DNA from: Myxococcota bacterium
Lineage (GTDB): Bacteria > Myxococcota > XYA12-FULL-58-9 > JASMKV01
Reading direction: 5' to 3'
Assembly: GCA_030749035.1 (NCBI GenBank)
Contig: JASMKV010000103.1
Span: forward strand, 1-36,178
DNA length: 36,178 nucleotides
The notes under the pieces were generated by a model. That model did not search any database. It was not told where the DNA came from and saw only the letters and a program-made list of their open reading frames with translations. This document shows, piece by piece, positions 8,245 through 16,135 of the stretch; the stretch's first letter is position 1, and each line of letters begins with the position of its first letter. Position numbers and translations under genes: made by a program.

Positions 8245-9006
8245 TTATTCAGAACCATCGTCAAACGAAGCTGAAACGTAGTAATGATCAGAATAGTAGT
8301 CACCTTCCCGGTCATCAACGTACTTGGCGCGGAGCCCATAACTCGACGACTTGAACAAAATATAATCGATGCGTGAATAATATTTTCTCTCACCAAAGGC
8401 ATGATAGGTGATGGGTGTCTCTGCCCATGTCCACGGATCGCAAAAGCCGTCCTGACGCAACACCTCTAATGTTAGAGACTTCGGATCGTCATTTGCATCA
8501 CCCATGAGAATACAATTCTCCCCAGGATATGCTTTCGCTATTTCCTCAAGCAACACCTGCGCCTGCTTCGGCCTTGCCTCTGTGCATTCGTTATCAAAAT
8601 GAAACGACCCTATCGCAAGCGTGCTCTTTTGGTTTGCACTCTTGATTTTGGCCAACACCGCTAATTTGGGCCAGCAACTGCCAAAGCTTTTAGAGCCTGA
8701 GACCTCTGGGGTCTCGGAAAGCCATCGGTCCATCGTGTCGAGCACTTGCCAATCCTTTTGCACAAAAAGACAAGGATACATACGAAGTGGGTCATATGCT
8801 CTGTGTTGGTCGAGCAAAACATAATCACCTTCCAGCAATTGCGCTAAATCATACAACTGGGATTGACGACCTTCTTGTGTTGCAAAAAAGTCAGGTCGTC
8901 TCTCGAAAAGCAAATCTCTCAAGCGAGTTTTACGTTCAGACCAAGCATCTTGATCTTCTTCGTTTTCATACCTTAAATTGATCGTTGCTGCTTTAAATGA
9001 ATTCAA
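8245..9006 (-). CDS. Endonuclease/exonuclease/phosphatase (EEP) family phosphodiesterase
   Basis: A 253-residue protein of the EEP (DNase I/exonuclease III-like) fold. Motifs in order: ATINLRYEN, the metal-binding Glu45 in FFATQEGRQ, GSFHFDNE, LMGDANDDP (family GDxN), RIDYILF and YYSDHYYVSASF (family SDHxP/Y, supplying the catalytic His). This set fits phosphodiesterases acting on nucleic acids, phosphoinositides or small phosphoesters; no signal peptide is visible, so it is probably cytoplasmic. The start is a TTG at 9006 with GAGAGGG about 6 bases upstream; no better ATG exists. It lies 12 bases after the esterase gene on the same strand, so the two form an operon. The stop codon sits in a short palindrome at 8239-8253 that lacks a T-run. 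Confidence 0.88.
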   Translation of the reverse strand: MNSFKAATINLRYENEEDQDAWSERKTRLRDLLFERRPDFFATQEGRQSQLYDLAQLLEGDYVLLDQHRAYDPLRMYPCLFVQKDWQVLDTMDRWLSETPEVSGSKSFGSCWPKLAVLAKIKSANQKSTLAIGSFHFDNECTEARPKQAQVLLEEIAKAYPGENCILMGDANDDPKSLTLEVLRQDGFCDPWTWAETPITYHAFGERKYYSRIDYILFKSSSYGLRAKYVDDREGDYYSDHYYVSASFDDGSE

Positions 9007-9018
9007 GATTGCCCTCTC

Positions 9019-10032
9019 TCACTTATTTAAAGACTCTAAAAGATAAGGCAAACTGTGCTCGTACCGCCAGTCTGTATCAAAATGCCCACCGGCATAAAAT
9101 TCGATGTGATGCTCGACCTTAGCCGCCTCAAGCTCTTGCCGAAAAAGTCTTAAACCCCACTGCAAGCCAAACTCATCCTCATTCCCAGCGTCTAAAAAAC
9201 ACGCCTTTAACGATTTCAACGCATCTACACTGGGACCTTCCTTGATCTTATGCAGTGGGTCAAAACGCAGCCATCGGTCAAAAACATCTGCTCTAAATCC
9301 GCCCGTATCGGGCTCAAGAGGCAAATCAAAGCCAAGTTCGGTCTTTTCATTAGGAGAATAACAAGCACTCATGGCCAGCATATTGATTGCTGCATGCGCT
9401 TGCCGTCCCAAGCGCTTGGGCGGAAAACTATCTAAAAATGCTTTCGGACCACCTGCCTTTTGCCAAGCCGTTAATGCATCTGAAAACTCCGCAACATAGG
9501 TCATTTGAAAATTGAGATCCCCCGAATGCGAACCAAGCGCATGAAAATATCCCGGGTTATTCATCGCCAAATGTAGAGCGCCAAAACCACCACTTGATTT
9601 GCCGACAACAATACGTCCATTTTCCCCGCCACAGTGATATTCATCCTCAATACATGGCAAGAGTTCTTGGACTAAAAAGTCCTCATAATCGCCTGTCGCG
9701 CTTGAGTTCACATACTGACTCCCACCTAAGCTTGTTTCACAAGCAGGCCAAACAAAAATGGCTGGCGGAATCTTTTTTTGCGCAAGAAGCTGCGCAATAC
9801 GTTCGGGTAGATTTTTTTTCCATAGACTTTGGGAAATCACTTTTAGGCCAGAGCCCGTAAACCCCACAAGGAGAGCAACAAGTGGTAGGTTGCCTGGGTT
9901 CTCTTTAGGAATTAAAATCGGGCTGTAGCGCAACACTGAATCGCCTAAAGGATTATTCTCTAAAAGCGTGCTTTTGTGCTTGTGAAGAACTAAAGTCGCA
10001 CTTTCAAACTCACACTGGTATTGTATATGCAT
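9019..10032 (-). CDS. Alpha/beta-hydrolase esterase (enterochelin esterase-like family)
   Basis: About 337 residues from ATG 10032. The frame runs open further upstream, but that part overlaps the divergent gene at 10108 and does not look conserved; ATG 10050 is an alternative. The nucleophile elbow is VVGKSSGGFGAL (GxSxGG). The likely acid is the Asp in DAGNEDEFG and the likely base the His in AGGHFDTDW. An N-terminal beta-sandwich-like region (ESATLVLHKH, RYSPILIPKE) precedes the hydrolase core, as in the esterase D/enterochelin esterase/Fes-like family that cleaves acyl or siderophore esters. No siderophore genes are present nearby, so the substrate is unknown. It is first of a two-gene operon with the EEP phosphodiesterase. 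Confidence 0.85.
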   Translation of the reverse strand: MHIQYQCEFESATLVLHKHKSTLLENNPLGDSVLRYSPILIPKENPGNLPLVALLVGFTGSGLKVISQSLWKKNLPERIAQLLAQKKIPPAIFVWPACETSLGGSQYVNSSATGDYEDFLVQELLPCIEDEYHCGGENGRIVVGKSSGGFGALHLAMNNPGYFHALGSHSGDLNFQMTYVAEFSDALTAWQKAGGPKAFLDSFPPKRLGRQAHAAINMLAMSACYSPNEKTELGFDLPLEPDTGGFRADVFDRWLRFDPLHKIKEGPSVDALKSLKACFLDAGNEDEFGLQWGLRLFRQELEAAKVEHHIEFYAGGHFDTDWRYEHSLPYLLESLNK

Positions 10033-10107
10033 TTCACTTATGTATATCATGCACGCTATAGTTGAAAAGAGTCCAGTGAATAAAAACCAAAGCAGACACA
10101 CAACACC

Positions 10108-11496
10108 ATGACCGACCCCAATAGCCAAAACAGCTATCTCAAAAAAGTTTTTATTCTTACCCACGAACCCGAGACGGCAGAAAGGCTCGCCAAGCATCTG
10201 CACTTTTGTCACACATCGGTATTTTCAGACGAGTCCAGGATGTGGAAGAGCCTTGCAGAACAAAAAGTGCATTTGCTGATCCTGACCTACAATGACAACG
10301 CCAATAAGTGCAAATCGCTCCTGGAAGAATTGAAACATAAACATCCACAAACACAGCGAATGCTTTGGGCAAACTTTGACCACTTACCCCAAATCATTTC
10401 CTCGGGCTCTGGTCGACTTGTTGAGCGCATTTTACCCAGTCCCGTCAAACCCCAAACAGCACAGCGTGTGATCGCGCAAAATATCGGCTTTAAACTTGAA
10501 GATGATCCAACCGTGTTGCACTACAGTGCTTCTTTTGCACGCATGGTCGAGAAATCCACCGAATTGCTCAAATGGACCGCCGAACAACTCACCTTGACCC
10601 ACGGTTCTGTCTTACGTCCCCCCCCCACAGACGCGCAGATCCTTCACTTACAATTTGTGATGCCTAAAGATGATCGCATCACGAAAATACGTGAACAATT
10701 GCCTGCCCGTTGGGCTTGGCCTAAAAAAGCCTATGGGCAAAAAATGGATCGACAACTCAAAAAGCATCCCGTCCTGCAAACCTTGGGAAAGCTGGAAAAA
10801 AACCAGGAAATCTATATCCAACAGGTGAGTGATGACACCTACCTCTACCTTGTCTTTCTGCCGTGGAAAAAGGAAGCCAAATGCACCGTCGTGCTGGGTG
10901 TGCACCACGAAACGGAACAAAGTGAGCCCTTTAAAGAAGCCTTAGATGTCATCTATGTGGATTGCTTGAGTGCGGTGTCACAATTTCACTACTCTTTGAG
11001 CGAATCGACAGAGCAAACCAATACCAACAAAAAAGGTCCTGATTATATTTCAGAATACGACTGGGTTGCTGCGCAAAATTATGTTGGACCAGATCGCAGA
11101 AATGAACCAACCCCCTTTATGAATGCTTATGCCGTCCGCGGTCGCAGAAAATCTGTGCCCAAAAAACTCACCCAATTGGGTGGTCAATTCGTCGACCAAA
11201 TGACCCCGTGGATGCGGATATTCTTCTGGCTCTACGTGGTTCTTTCAGCCATTGATACGGTGCTCACCTATATTTATGTTGGTGGTGGACGCTTTAATGA
11301 ACTCAATCCATTTTTACGCCCACTTATTCCAGACCATATGTGGCTCTTTGTGATCCTCAAAAACTCGGTGTCTTTGAGCACATTTTTTGTGGTCACGCGT
11401 TTTCAACTCTTTAGAATTGGACAGTTTTTTGCCACAATCAATGTCGCCGGCTATGCTGGATTGGACATTTATTGGGCCCTTTTACTTCTGAGTTAA
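10108..11496 (+). CDS. Degenerate receiver domain + DUF5658-like membrane protein (copy 1)
   Basis: A 462-residue protein in three parts. Residues 12-125 read as a response-regulator receiver fold (VFILTHEPETAERLAKHL, LLILTYND, RMLWANF), but the phospho-acceptor Asp position at the end of strand 3 is Thr and the strand-5 lysine motif is PSPVKP, so it is probably not phosphorylated. Residues 150-295 are an unrecognised mixed domain. A GPDRRNEPTPF motif (327-337) and a basic stretch lead to the membrane domain 365-462 with about three hydrophobic helices and FNELNPFLRPL, the hallmark of DUF5658. Residue-by-residue similarity to the gene at 19010 is clear over the whole length. Function unknown; the layout suggests a membrane-tethered sensor or regulator. 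It is divergent from the esterase gene. Confidence 0.8.
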   Translation: MTDPNSQNSYLKKVFILTHEPETAERLAKHLHFCHTSVFSDESRMWKSLAEQKVHLLILTYNDNANKCKSLLEELKHKHPQTQRMLWANFDHLPQIISSGSGRLVERILPSPVKPQTAQRVIAQNIGFKLEDDPTVLHYSASFARMVEKSTELLKWTAEQLTLTHGSVLRPPPTDAQILHLQFVMPKDDRITKIREQLPARWAWPKKAYGQKMDRQLKKHPVLQTLGKLEKNQEIYIQQVSDDTYLYLVFLPWKKEAKCTVVLGVHHETEQSEPFKEALDVIYVDCLSAVSQFHYSLSESTEQTNTNKKGPDYISEYDWVAAQNYVGPDRRNEPTPFMNAYAVRGRRKSVPKKLTQLGGQFVDQMTPWMRIFFWLYVVLSAIDTVLTYIYVGGGRFNELNPFLRPLIPDHMWLFVILKNSVSLSTFFVVTRFQLFRIGQFFATINVAGYAGLDIYWALLLLS

Positions 11497-11561
11497 AAAA
11501 AAACGATTACTTTTAAGATCTTAGCGACACCGGAAACTTTCATTCTGAAGAGAATCATGAG

Positions 11562-11589
11562 TTGACCTCGGACGAAATGCTATGCTAAT
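11562..11589 (+). promoter_or_regulatory. Possible sigma70-type promoter of rpoZ
   Basis: TTGACC at 11562-11567 is followed after 16 bases by GCTAAT at 11584-11589. The -35 box is close to consensus and the -10 box is weak. It would start transcription about 20 bases before the rpoZ start codon, leaving room for the AGGAGG ribosome site. A TATGCT hexamer at 11581 also exists, but at only 13 bases spacing. Confidence 0.35.
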
Positions 11590-11612
11590 GCACCCCGACA
11601 CAGGAGGATGAC

Positions 11613-11855
11613 ATGGCTCGCGTAACTGTTGAGGATTGCTTAGATAACGTTGACAACCGGTTCGCTTTAGTATTGCTTGGGGCGCAGCGTGCGCGGCAGT
11701 TACTTAAGGGTGCCAAATCTACTGTTGAGCACAGCAAGAACAAAGCCGCTGTACTTTCTCTTCGTGAAATCGCTGCTGGTCATGTTTATTACGAAGGTGA
11801 CTTAGAAGATTTATTGGAAAACGAAGAAGCACCGAATCCCATGTCCGTATTCTGA
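11613..11855 (+). CDS. rpoZ: DNA-directed RNA polymerase omega subunit
   Basis: An 80-residue protein beginning [20 protein letters not shown] and continuing [24 protein letters not shown], the canonical omega-subunit pattern. The spelling resembles omega subunits of myxobacteria and other former Deltaproteobacteria. Omega binds the beta' subunit, assists RNA polymerase assembly and forms part of a ppGpp site in proteobacteria. The ATG at 11613 has a strong AGGAGG ribosome site at 11602-11607. Unlike many genomes, gmk and spoT are not adjacent; the gene stands alone between the receiver/DUF5658 gene and a convergent unknown gene whose stop lies 7 bases away. Confidence 0.97.
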   Translation: MARVTVEDCLDNVDNRFALVLLGAQRARQLLKGAKSTVEHSKNKAAVLSLREIAAGHVYYEGDLEDLLENEEAPNPMSVF

Positions 11856-11862
11856 TTTGCTT

Positions 11863-12495
11863 TTAAGCTGCACGTAATTTTTCAGATAAACCCAATCTAA
11901 AAAAACGACGGGCTTGGTGATTGACCCAAGTTCTGTTGTGTTTTTTATGGCTCTTGAGCAAGTGGCGACAAAACCGTTTCGCCGTGCGATGCGCAATCCA
12001 ATAACGCTCATGCTCTTGAACTGGAACCGCATCATGCAGCGCAAAAGACGTGAAAAAGACGTCGAAAATCTGTAGTGCACTTTCTTCTATTGAATGCCCC
12101 TGATCAATCAACCAAAACCAGGAACAAATGAATTTGTCCACTTCTGCTTGAATCTCAAGCTCCAGCGCACTCACCGGACGCCCCACATGCGCACGCCACA
12201 CCACTAAAATAAAATGGCTTATGCCTTCAACAACAACACATGTCTCCTTGATGTTGCCTGTGTGTAAGCATTCAAAAGGCTGATCACCGTGTAAATGACT
12301 AAGAATCCCGGGCTCAATATACAAAGCCAATTCAGTCTCGTCGTTCATCTCTCGAATAAACATCTGCTCAGGCAAATCCTTTTGACAGCCTGGAATAAAG
12401 CCACGTGTATGCTTATCGACCAGAAATTGCTCCACACTCAAATCGAGTTCGACACCATTGAGTCCTTGCAGATATGCCTGAATAAAAGAGAGCAT
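11863..12495 (-). CDS. Unrecognised protein, second gene of a two-gene operon
   Basis: A 210-residue soluble protein of no family I recognise. It begins with a short segment MLSFIQAYLQGLNGVELDL, has a mostly acidic N-terminal half with a beta-rich stretch (ETELALYIEPGILSHL), a conserved-looking centre (CVVVEGISHFILVVWRAH), an acidic helix and a strongly basic, His- and Arg-rich C-terminus (HLLKSHKKHNR, ARRFFRLGLSEKLR). The basic tail could bind nucleic acid or acidic lipid; that is inference. AGGGGG about 10 bases before the ATG supports the start. It lies 14 bases downstream of the gene at 12510-13124 and is convergent with rpoZ. Codon use looks ordinary and no truncation is seen. Confidence 0.75.
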   Translation of the reverse strand: MLSFIQAYLQGLNGVELDLSVEQFLVDKHTRGFIPGCQKDLPEQMFIREMNDETELALYIEPGILSHLHGDQPFECLHTGNIKETCVVVEGISHFILVVWRAHVGRPVSALELEIQAEVDKFICSWFWLIDQGHSIEESALQIFDVFFTSFALHDAVPVQEHERYWIAHRTAKRFCRHLLKSHKKHNRTWVNHQARRFFRLGLSEKLRAA

Positions 12496-12509
12496 CGGCT
12501 TACAACCCC

Positions 12510-13124
12510 CTACTGAATAAAGTCTTTGGGAAAACGTCCCTTGGGCATCAAACCACGCTCATAAAGCAAACGCTCAATCCGCTCGCTGCCAGTACGTGAC
12601 CAGCGCTCATAAAGCTTCAGTAAATCCGCTTCACGTGGATTATGCATGCTCGTCGCTTCTGAAATCACATTCAAAACCTCGACCAAAGCGGCAAACTTTT
12701 CCGCCAAATCCATATAAAGCTCGACAAACATTTCGCCCTGGCGCTGTGTACCAATCAGCGACGAAAGGCTGCTGTAGGCGCCACCACCCATCGAAATATA
12801 ATAGTCGATATCGACCAAAGAGCGATCAATAAAGTCTGAGAAGAAACCAGCCATATAGAGCGCGACATCACCAAGTCGCTTAAAAGAATCGGCCTGTTCT
12901 CCAGGTGTGAGCGCATCCATCGCATTCTTATAGATGAGTGCAAGCGGCTCCTGCTGGAGCTTGACAACGCATTCGGGTTTGGAGAAATCGCAGAGCATAT
13001 TCACGAGGTAAAACTCGGTCGCCTCAGGTAAATTCAAGCCGGCCTTGGTGCTCGCCTCACCCACCTGGTCACGAAAAAACTCACTCAGATCCGTACTCAA
13101 AATAAGGTCCGATTCGTGTGCCAT
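12510..13124 (-). CDS. Unrecognised helical protein, first gene of a two-gene operon
   Basis: A 204-residue protein from ATG 13124, chosen because AAGGAG lies 7 bases upstream; the frame extends only 7 codons further. It looks almost entirely alpha-helical: LILSTDLSEFFRDQVGEA, ATEFYLVNMLCDFSK, a long middle containing LGDVALYMAGFFSDF and YYISMGGGAYSSLS, and a C-terminal LLYERGLMPKGRF. There is no signal peptide; the central hydrophobic residues look like packed helices. I do not recognise the family, but the well-defined motifs suggest a conserved cytoplasmic protein. It is cotranscribed with the gene at 11863-12495. The upstream 13125-13404 region carries a candidate promoter and a short direct repeat. 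Confidence 0.8.
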   Translation of the reverse strand: MAHESDLILSTDLSEFFRDQVGEASTKAGLNLPEATEFYLVNMLCDFSKPECVVKLQQEPLALIYKNAMDALTPGEQADSFKRLGDVALYMAGFFSDFIDRSLVDIDYYISMGGGAYSSLSSLIGTQRQGEMFVELYMDLAEKFAALVEVLNVISEATSMHNPREADLLKLYERWSRTGSERIERLLYERGLMPKGRFPKDFIQ

Positions 13125-13166
13125 GCCCAAACTCCTTGCTCGCAAGCCCCAAAAACACCTTCACTT

Positions 13167-13194
13167 AGTTTACACCCAATCGCCTAAGTGACAA
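13167..13194 (-). promoter_or_regulatory. Candidate promoter for the operon 13124-11863
   Basis: On the minus strand TTGTCA (13194-13189) and TAAACT (13172-13167) are separated by 16 bases. The -35 hexamer matches the sigma70 consensus at five positions and the -10 at four. The predicted start of transcription would be about 35 bases before ATG 13124. Assigned by eye only. Confidence 0.4.
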
Positions 13195-13230
13195 GAAAGC
13201 TTTAGTTGCGCCCATCAGATAATAGACCGC

Positions 13231-13248
13231 ATGTGCGCAGATGTGCGC
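13231..13248. repeat. Tandem direct repeat of ATGTGCGC, one helical turn apart
   Basis: ATGTGCGC occurs at 13231-13238 and 13241-13248, a 10-base centre spacing, upstream of the candidate promoter of the minus-strand operon. Two equal half-sites on one face of the helix could be an operator, but no known regulator site is recognised. The rest of 13125-13404 (about 280 bases) holds no gene I can support; GCAAGCG/CGCTTGC arms at 13323-13329 and 13347-13353 form a 7-base inverted repeat without a T-run on the relevant side. Confidence 0.3.
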
Positions 13249-13404
13249 TCTGTGTATACATGACAAAAATGGGCCAAAATCGGTGAATGCACCCGAAACA
13301 AGTTGAATTTTTTAAGACTTTTGCAAGCGTCACCACCCATGCCCATCGCTTGCGCGTCGCCAGGCTTGCATGTACAAGATCACGCCTTCGACCAAAAAGG
13401 CCCT

Positions 13405-14040
13405 CTAATTCTGCATTTGATTGCGCAGGTACTCTTTGACCGCCACAGCCTTTTCTTGTACCGACGCAGGAATATCTTGAACCTGCAAGAGACCGCTTAA
13501 TTTTTCGGCCAGCAATAAGGCTTTGCGAAATTGCTGTTCAGGGCTCAATGCGGCTGGTGTCGGTGGTCGAAAAGCATTCGGATCAACTTCTCGGAAGCGC
13601 TTAAGCAAGGCCCCCTTACTCACATCCAACGGTCCTGGTGTGAAAACTTCGGTGCGAATATTGTCGAGTTCAGATTGCGCTATGGTGCTTTTTTCCCGTG
13701 CCTGAGAAAGTAAATCCACGACATCAAGTGCGGGCACCTCCTGATAGTTTTCCTGGTCAAGAACCCGCGGTTCGTGATCGCGCACATAGGCATAAGAACG
13801 GGTTAATTTATTCACCGTTTCCTTATTGATGTGCAACTCCTTACGGCAATAGGCCTCAAGACTGTTATAACCCCAATCGCTATACAGATCTTGCTCCCGC
13901 ACACGTGTCAAGCAATCACCCAGCTCCACCCAAGTCGCTTTGAATCTCTTGGCGGCAGCAAGAATTTGATAACGTTCAGAGCCAGGCTCGAGTTGCTCCA
14001 GCTGCTCTTCCATTTCTCTTTGAGTTCTCGTACTACGCAT
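13405..14040 (-). CDS. Unrecognised helical protein downstream of the DEAD-box-like gene
   Basis: A 211-residue, highly charged, helical protein. An N-terminal coiled-coil-prone region (EMEEQLEQLEPGSERYQILA) leads to a segment FKATWVELGDCLTRVREQDLY and then SLEAYCRKELHINKETVNKL. This arrangement is reminiscent of small DNA-binding or adaptor domains in which a helix-turn-helix-like unit follows the phrase 'W-x-x-L'. The C-terminal third is proline- and charge-rich and ends in a helix. I cannot name the family. The ATG at 14040 has AGGAACG just upstream and lies 12 bases after the stop of the DEAD-box-like gene, so the two are almost certainly cotranscribed and may work together. Confidence 0.72.
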   Translation of the reverse strand: MRSTRTQREMEEQLEQLEPGSERYQILAAAKRFKATWVELGDCLTRVREQDLYSDWGYNSLEAYCRKELHINKETVNKLTRSYAYVRDHEPRVLDQENYQEVPALDVVDLLSQAREKSTIAQSELDNIRTEVFTPGPLDVSKGALLKRFREVDPNAFRPPTPAALSPEQQFRKALLLAEKLSGLLQVQDIPASVQEKAVAVKEYLRNQMQN

Positions 14041-14052
14041 CGTTCCTACAAC

Positions 14053-15864
14053 CTACTGTTCCATTTCGACAACAAGAACCTTCTTGCCTATCTGCGCGCC
14101 ATCAACACGTTCCATGATCAAATCGGCGATATCCTGCTTGGCTGCCAAAACCGCGTGATGACGTTTACTCATGAGCTCTGTCAAAATGCCATCATTTAAA
14201 CCCGCCAGGGCCGCTATCTTCTTGGCGACAGCACCTCTACCTTTAAAACCATCTTCAAAGCCAATATTGACTGTAATCTGGCTCAAGCCATCGGCTTTAA
14301 GAGAAGCCGCATCTTCAGCGCTGAGTTTAATCTCCTCCAGCTTAGACGCTGCTTCAACCTTACGCTCACGTCCACTTTGTGAAGTCATATTGGCATCACT
14401 AAGCTTGGTGCCTTTACGGCGCTTACGACGTCGACGTCGATCCTGACCTTGAGCTTCGCCACCTTCTGCTTCAGTCTCTTTCTCCGGCTGCGCCTGCTGT
14501 GCTGGACGCGCCTGCCTTTTTCGTTCCTTTTGGACCTGTGAAAAATAATAATGCAGCAAGAAAGAAACCACTTTGGCCGGCTCTGCACTCTCAATAAGTG
14601 CCTTCGCAATCTCGACCTGCTCCTCGCCTTCTGTCTCGGCCGCCTTCTCTACCAATTCATCAAGAATGCGCTTGGTGCGACTGGCCAAAACCTCCGCTTC
14701 ACTCGGCAACTCTTCCCACCCCAGCTTAAGCTTTAATTCTTTTAACAAGGCTCCGGCAGCTTTTTTCTCTTCAGGCTGCACAAAAGACAAAACACTGTCC
14801 ACAGTGTGCTCTTCTACTGACCGACCAATACGCTCGGAATACACCGATGAGAAATTAGGCAGCATATAGTTGATCAAAAGCTTAAATTCGCCCAAATCCA
14901 TGTCTCGGGTCGAAATATCTGTCACCACCAAAATCTTAATGGTGCCCGCCTCGATACCCGTCTTGACGCGCTCGCGCTCACGAAAGCGAACATGGCCCCA
15001 TAGCGCGTGCACGGGCAGACCTGCGCCCCGCAGATAACTTAAAACCCCCATCACCTCATCACGATTCTCGCAATAAACAATGGTTTTCTCAGAAGCCCGT
15101 GCCTCCAAGAGCGCTAAAAGCTGTTCTTTATGTTCCTTTTCTGTGTCCAAAAGAATTCCCGTATGGGTCGCATCACCTAAATGAACCTCGCGCTTTAAGA
15201 AATCAAGATTGACCCCATCCTTGGCATAGGTCGTATGTGTTTTCGCAACCTCATTGGGCAATCCATTCGAAAACGTGAAGAGTTCGAATCCCTCCGGCAC
15301 AAGCGTCAACAATTCGTTGACGGTCTTCCAAAAACCCATGCCGTACATCTCATCGGCACTGTCGAGAAACACGGTTCGAACCTGTTTGAAATCAAGATTT
15401 TCCCGACCATGATGATCCAACAATCTGCCAGGCGTTCCAATCACAACATCGACTGGATTCTCCAAAGCCGCGGCTTGACGCCCCACAGAAACACCACCGT
15501 ATACCGAGACGAGATTCAGCTCTCGACCTTCAGCTAAGTGTTCAATACTGCGATTGATTTTTTTCGCCATCTCGCGCGTTGGTGTCAGCAGCAAAGCCTG
15601 AGGTGCACCTGGCTCCGTGGTGGGCTCAGACAATTTGGTCAAAAGGGGAAGCCCCAATGCCAAAACACGATCTGCACGTATCTCACACTGAATGAAGCCG
15701 GCTTTTTCCTTGGTGGTGGCCTTAAAGACATCGGCTTGAAACTGTGAAAAGCCTTCAATATCCTGACCACGTAAACCCGTCAGCAGCTCATCCGAAAGCC
15801 CTAATGTTTCCAATCCAATATTGTATTCGACGCTAATTTCTTCGCTAAGTTCTTGTTTTTCCAT
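14053..15864 (-). CDS. DEAD-box RNA helicase-like protein with degenerate ATPase motifs and DbpA-like RNA-binding domain
   Basis: A 603-residue protein with the two RecA-like domains of a DEAD-box helicase, then a basic, disordered linker (QDRRRRRKRRKG near 475-486) and a C-terminal DbpA/CsdA-type RNA-binding domain (about 528-601: ITVNIGFEDGFKGRGAVAKK, then KKVLVVEME). Several motifs are intact in form: the Q-motif Gln, PTREMA (95-100) and TPGRLLD (144-150). The ATPase motifs are not. Walker A is CEIRADRV at 60-67 with no GKT. DEAD is DSAD at 168-171. SAT is SNG at 199-201. Motif V has RD for RG (319-320), and motif VI is ERIGRSVE (344-351). It probably binds RNA without unwinding it. It heads an operon with the gene at 13405. 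Confidence 0.88.
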   Translation of the reverse strand: MEKQELSEEISVEYNIGLETLGLSDELLTGLRGQDIEGFSQFQADVFKATTKEKAGFIQCEIRADRVLALGLPLLTKLSEPTTEPGAPQALLLTPTREMAKKINRSIEHLAEGRELNLVSVYGGVSVGRQAAALENPVDVVIGTPGRLLDHHGRENLDFKQVRTVFLDSADEMYGMGFWKTVNELLTLVPEGFELFTFSNGLPNEVAKTHTTYAKDGVNLDFLKREVHLGDATHTGILLDTEKEHKEQLLALLEARASEKTIVYCENRDEVMGVLSYLRGAGLPVHALWGHVRFRERERVKTGIEAGTIKILVVTDISTRDMDLGEFKLLINYMLPNFSSVYSERIGRSVEEHTVDSVLSFVQPEEKKAAGALLKELKLKLGWEELPSEAEVLASRTKRILDELVEKAAETEGEEQVEIAKALIESAEPAKVVSFLLHYYFSQVQKERKRQARPAQQAQPEKETEAEGGEAQGQDRRRRRKRRKGTKLSDANMTSQSGRERKVEAASKLEEIKLSAEDAASLKADGLSQITVNIGFEDGFKGRGAVAKKIAALAGLNDGILTELMSKRHHAVLAAKQDIADLIMERVDGAQIGKKVLVVEMEQ

Positions 15865-16135
15865 GACTTATTTTATCCCTTACTGACCACACACCCGTTT
15901 TATGTGTATGGCCTTACTCAATCTGATTGATTCAATATTGCTGGATCGTCACCATAATAATAGAGCGCGATCCTTGTCCCGAACCCGGGCCGGGCCTATA
16001 TCTCGCAGCGTTACAAAAACGTCAAGCAAAAAAACATCCGAATCCTTAAGCCCGAAAACGAGTTCTAAGTGCTGGAAAATGCGCTTATCTCTGGTATCCT
16101 CACTGAGTTTAGTGTTAACACCTACAGAAAATGTC

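Noticed and set aside
8239-8253. Palindrome TCTGAA-TTA-TTCAGA at the end of the EEP gene, as a possible terminator
   Set aside because: The stem is only six base pairs, AT-rich, and no T-run follows on either strand.
13323-13353. Inverted repeat GCAAGCG / CGCTTGC as a terminator for the minus-strand operon 15864-13405
   Set aside because: The loop is 17 bases and the T-run lies on the wrong side for a minus-strand transcript.
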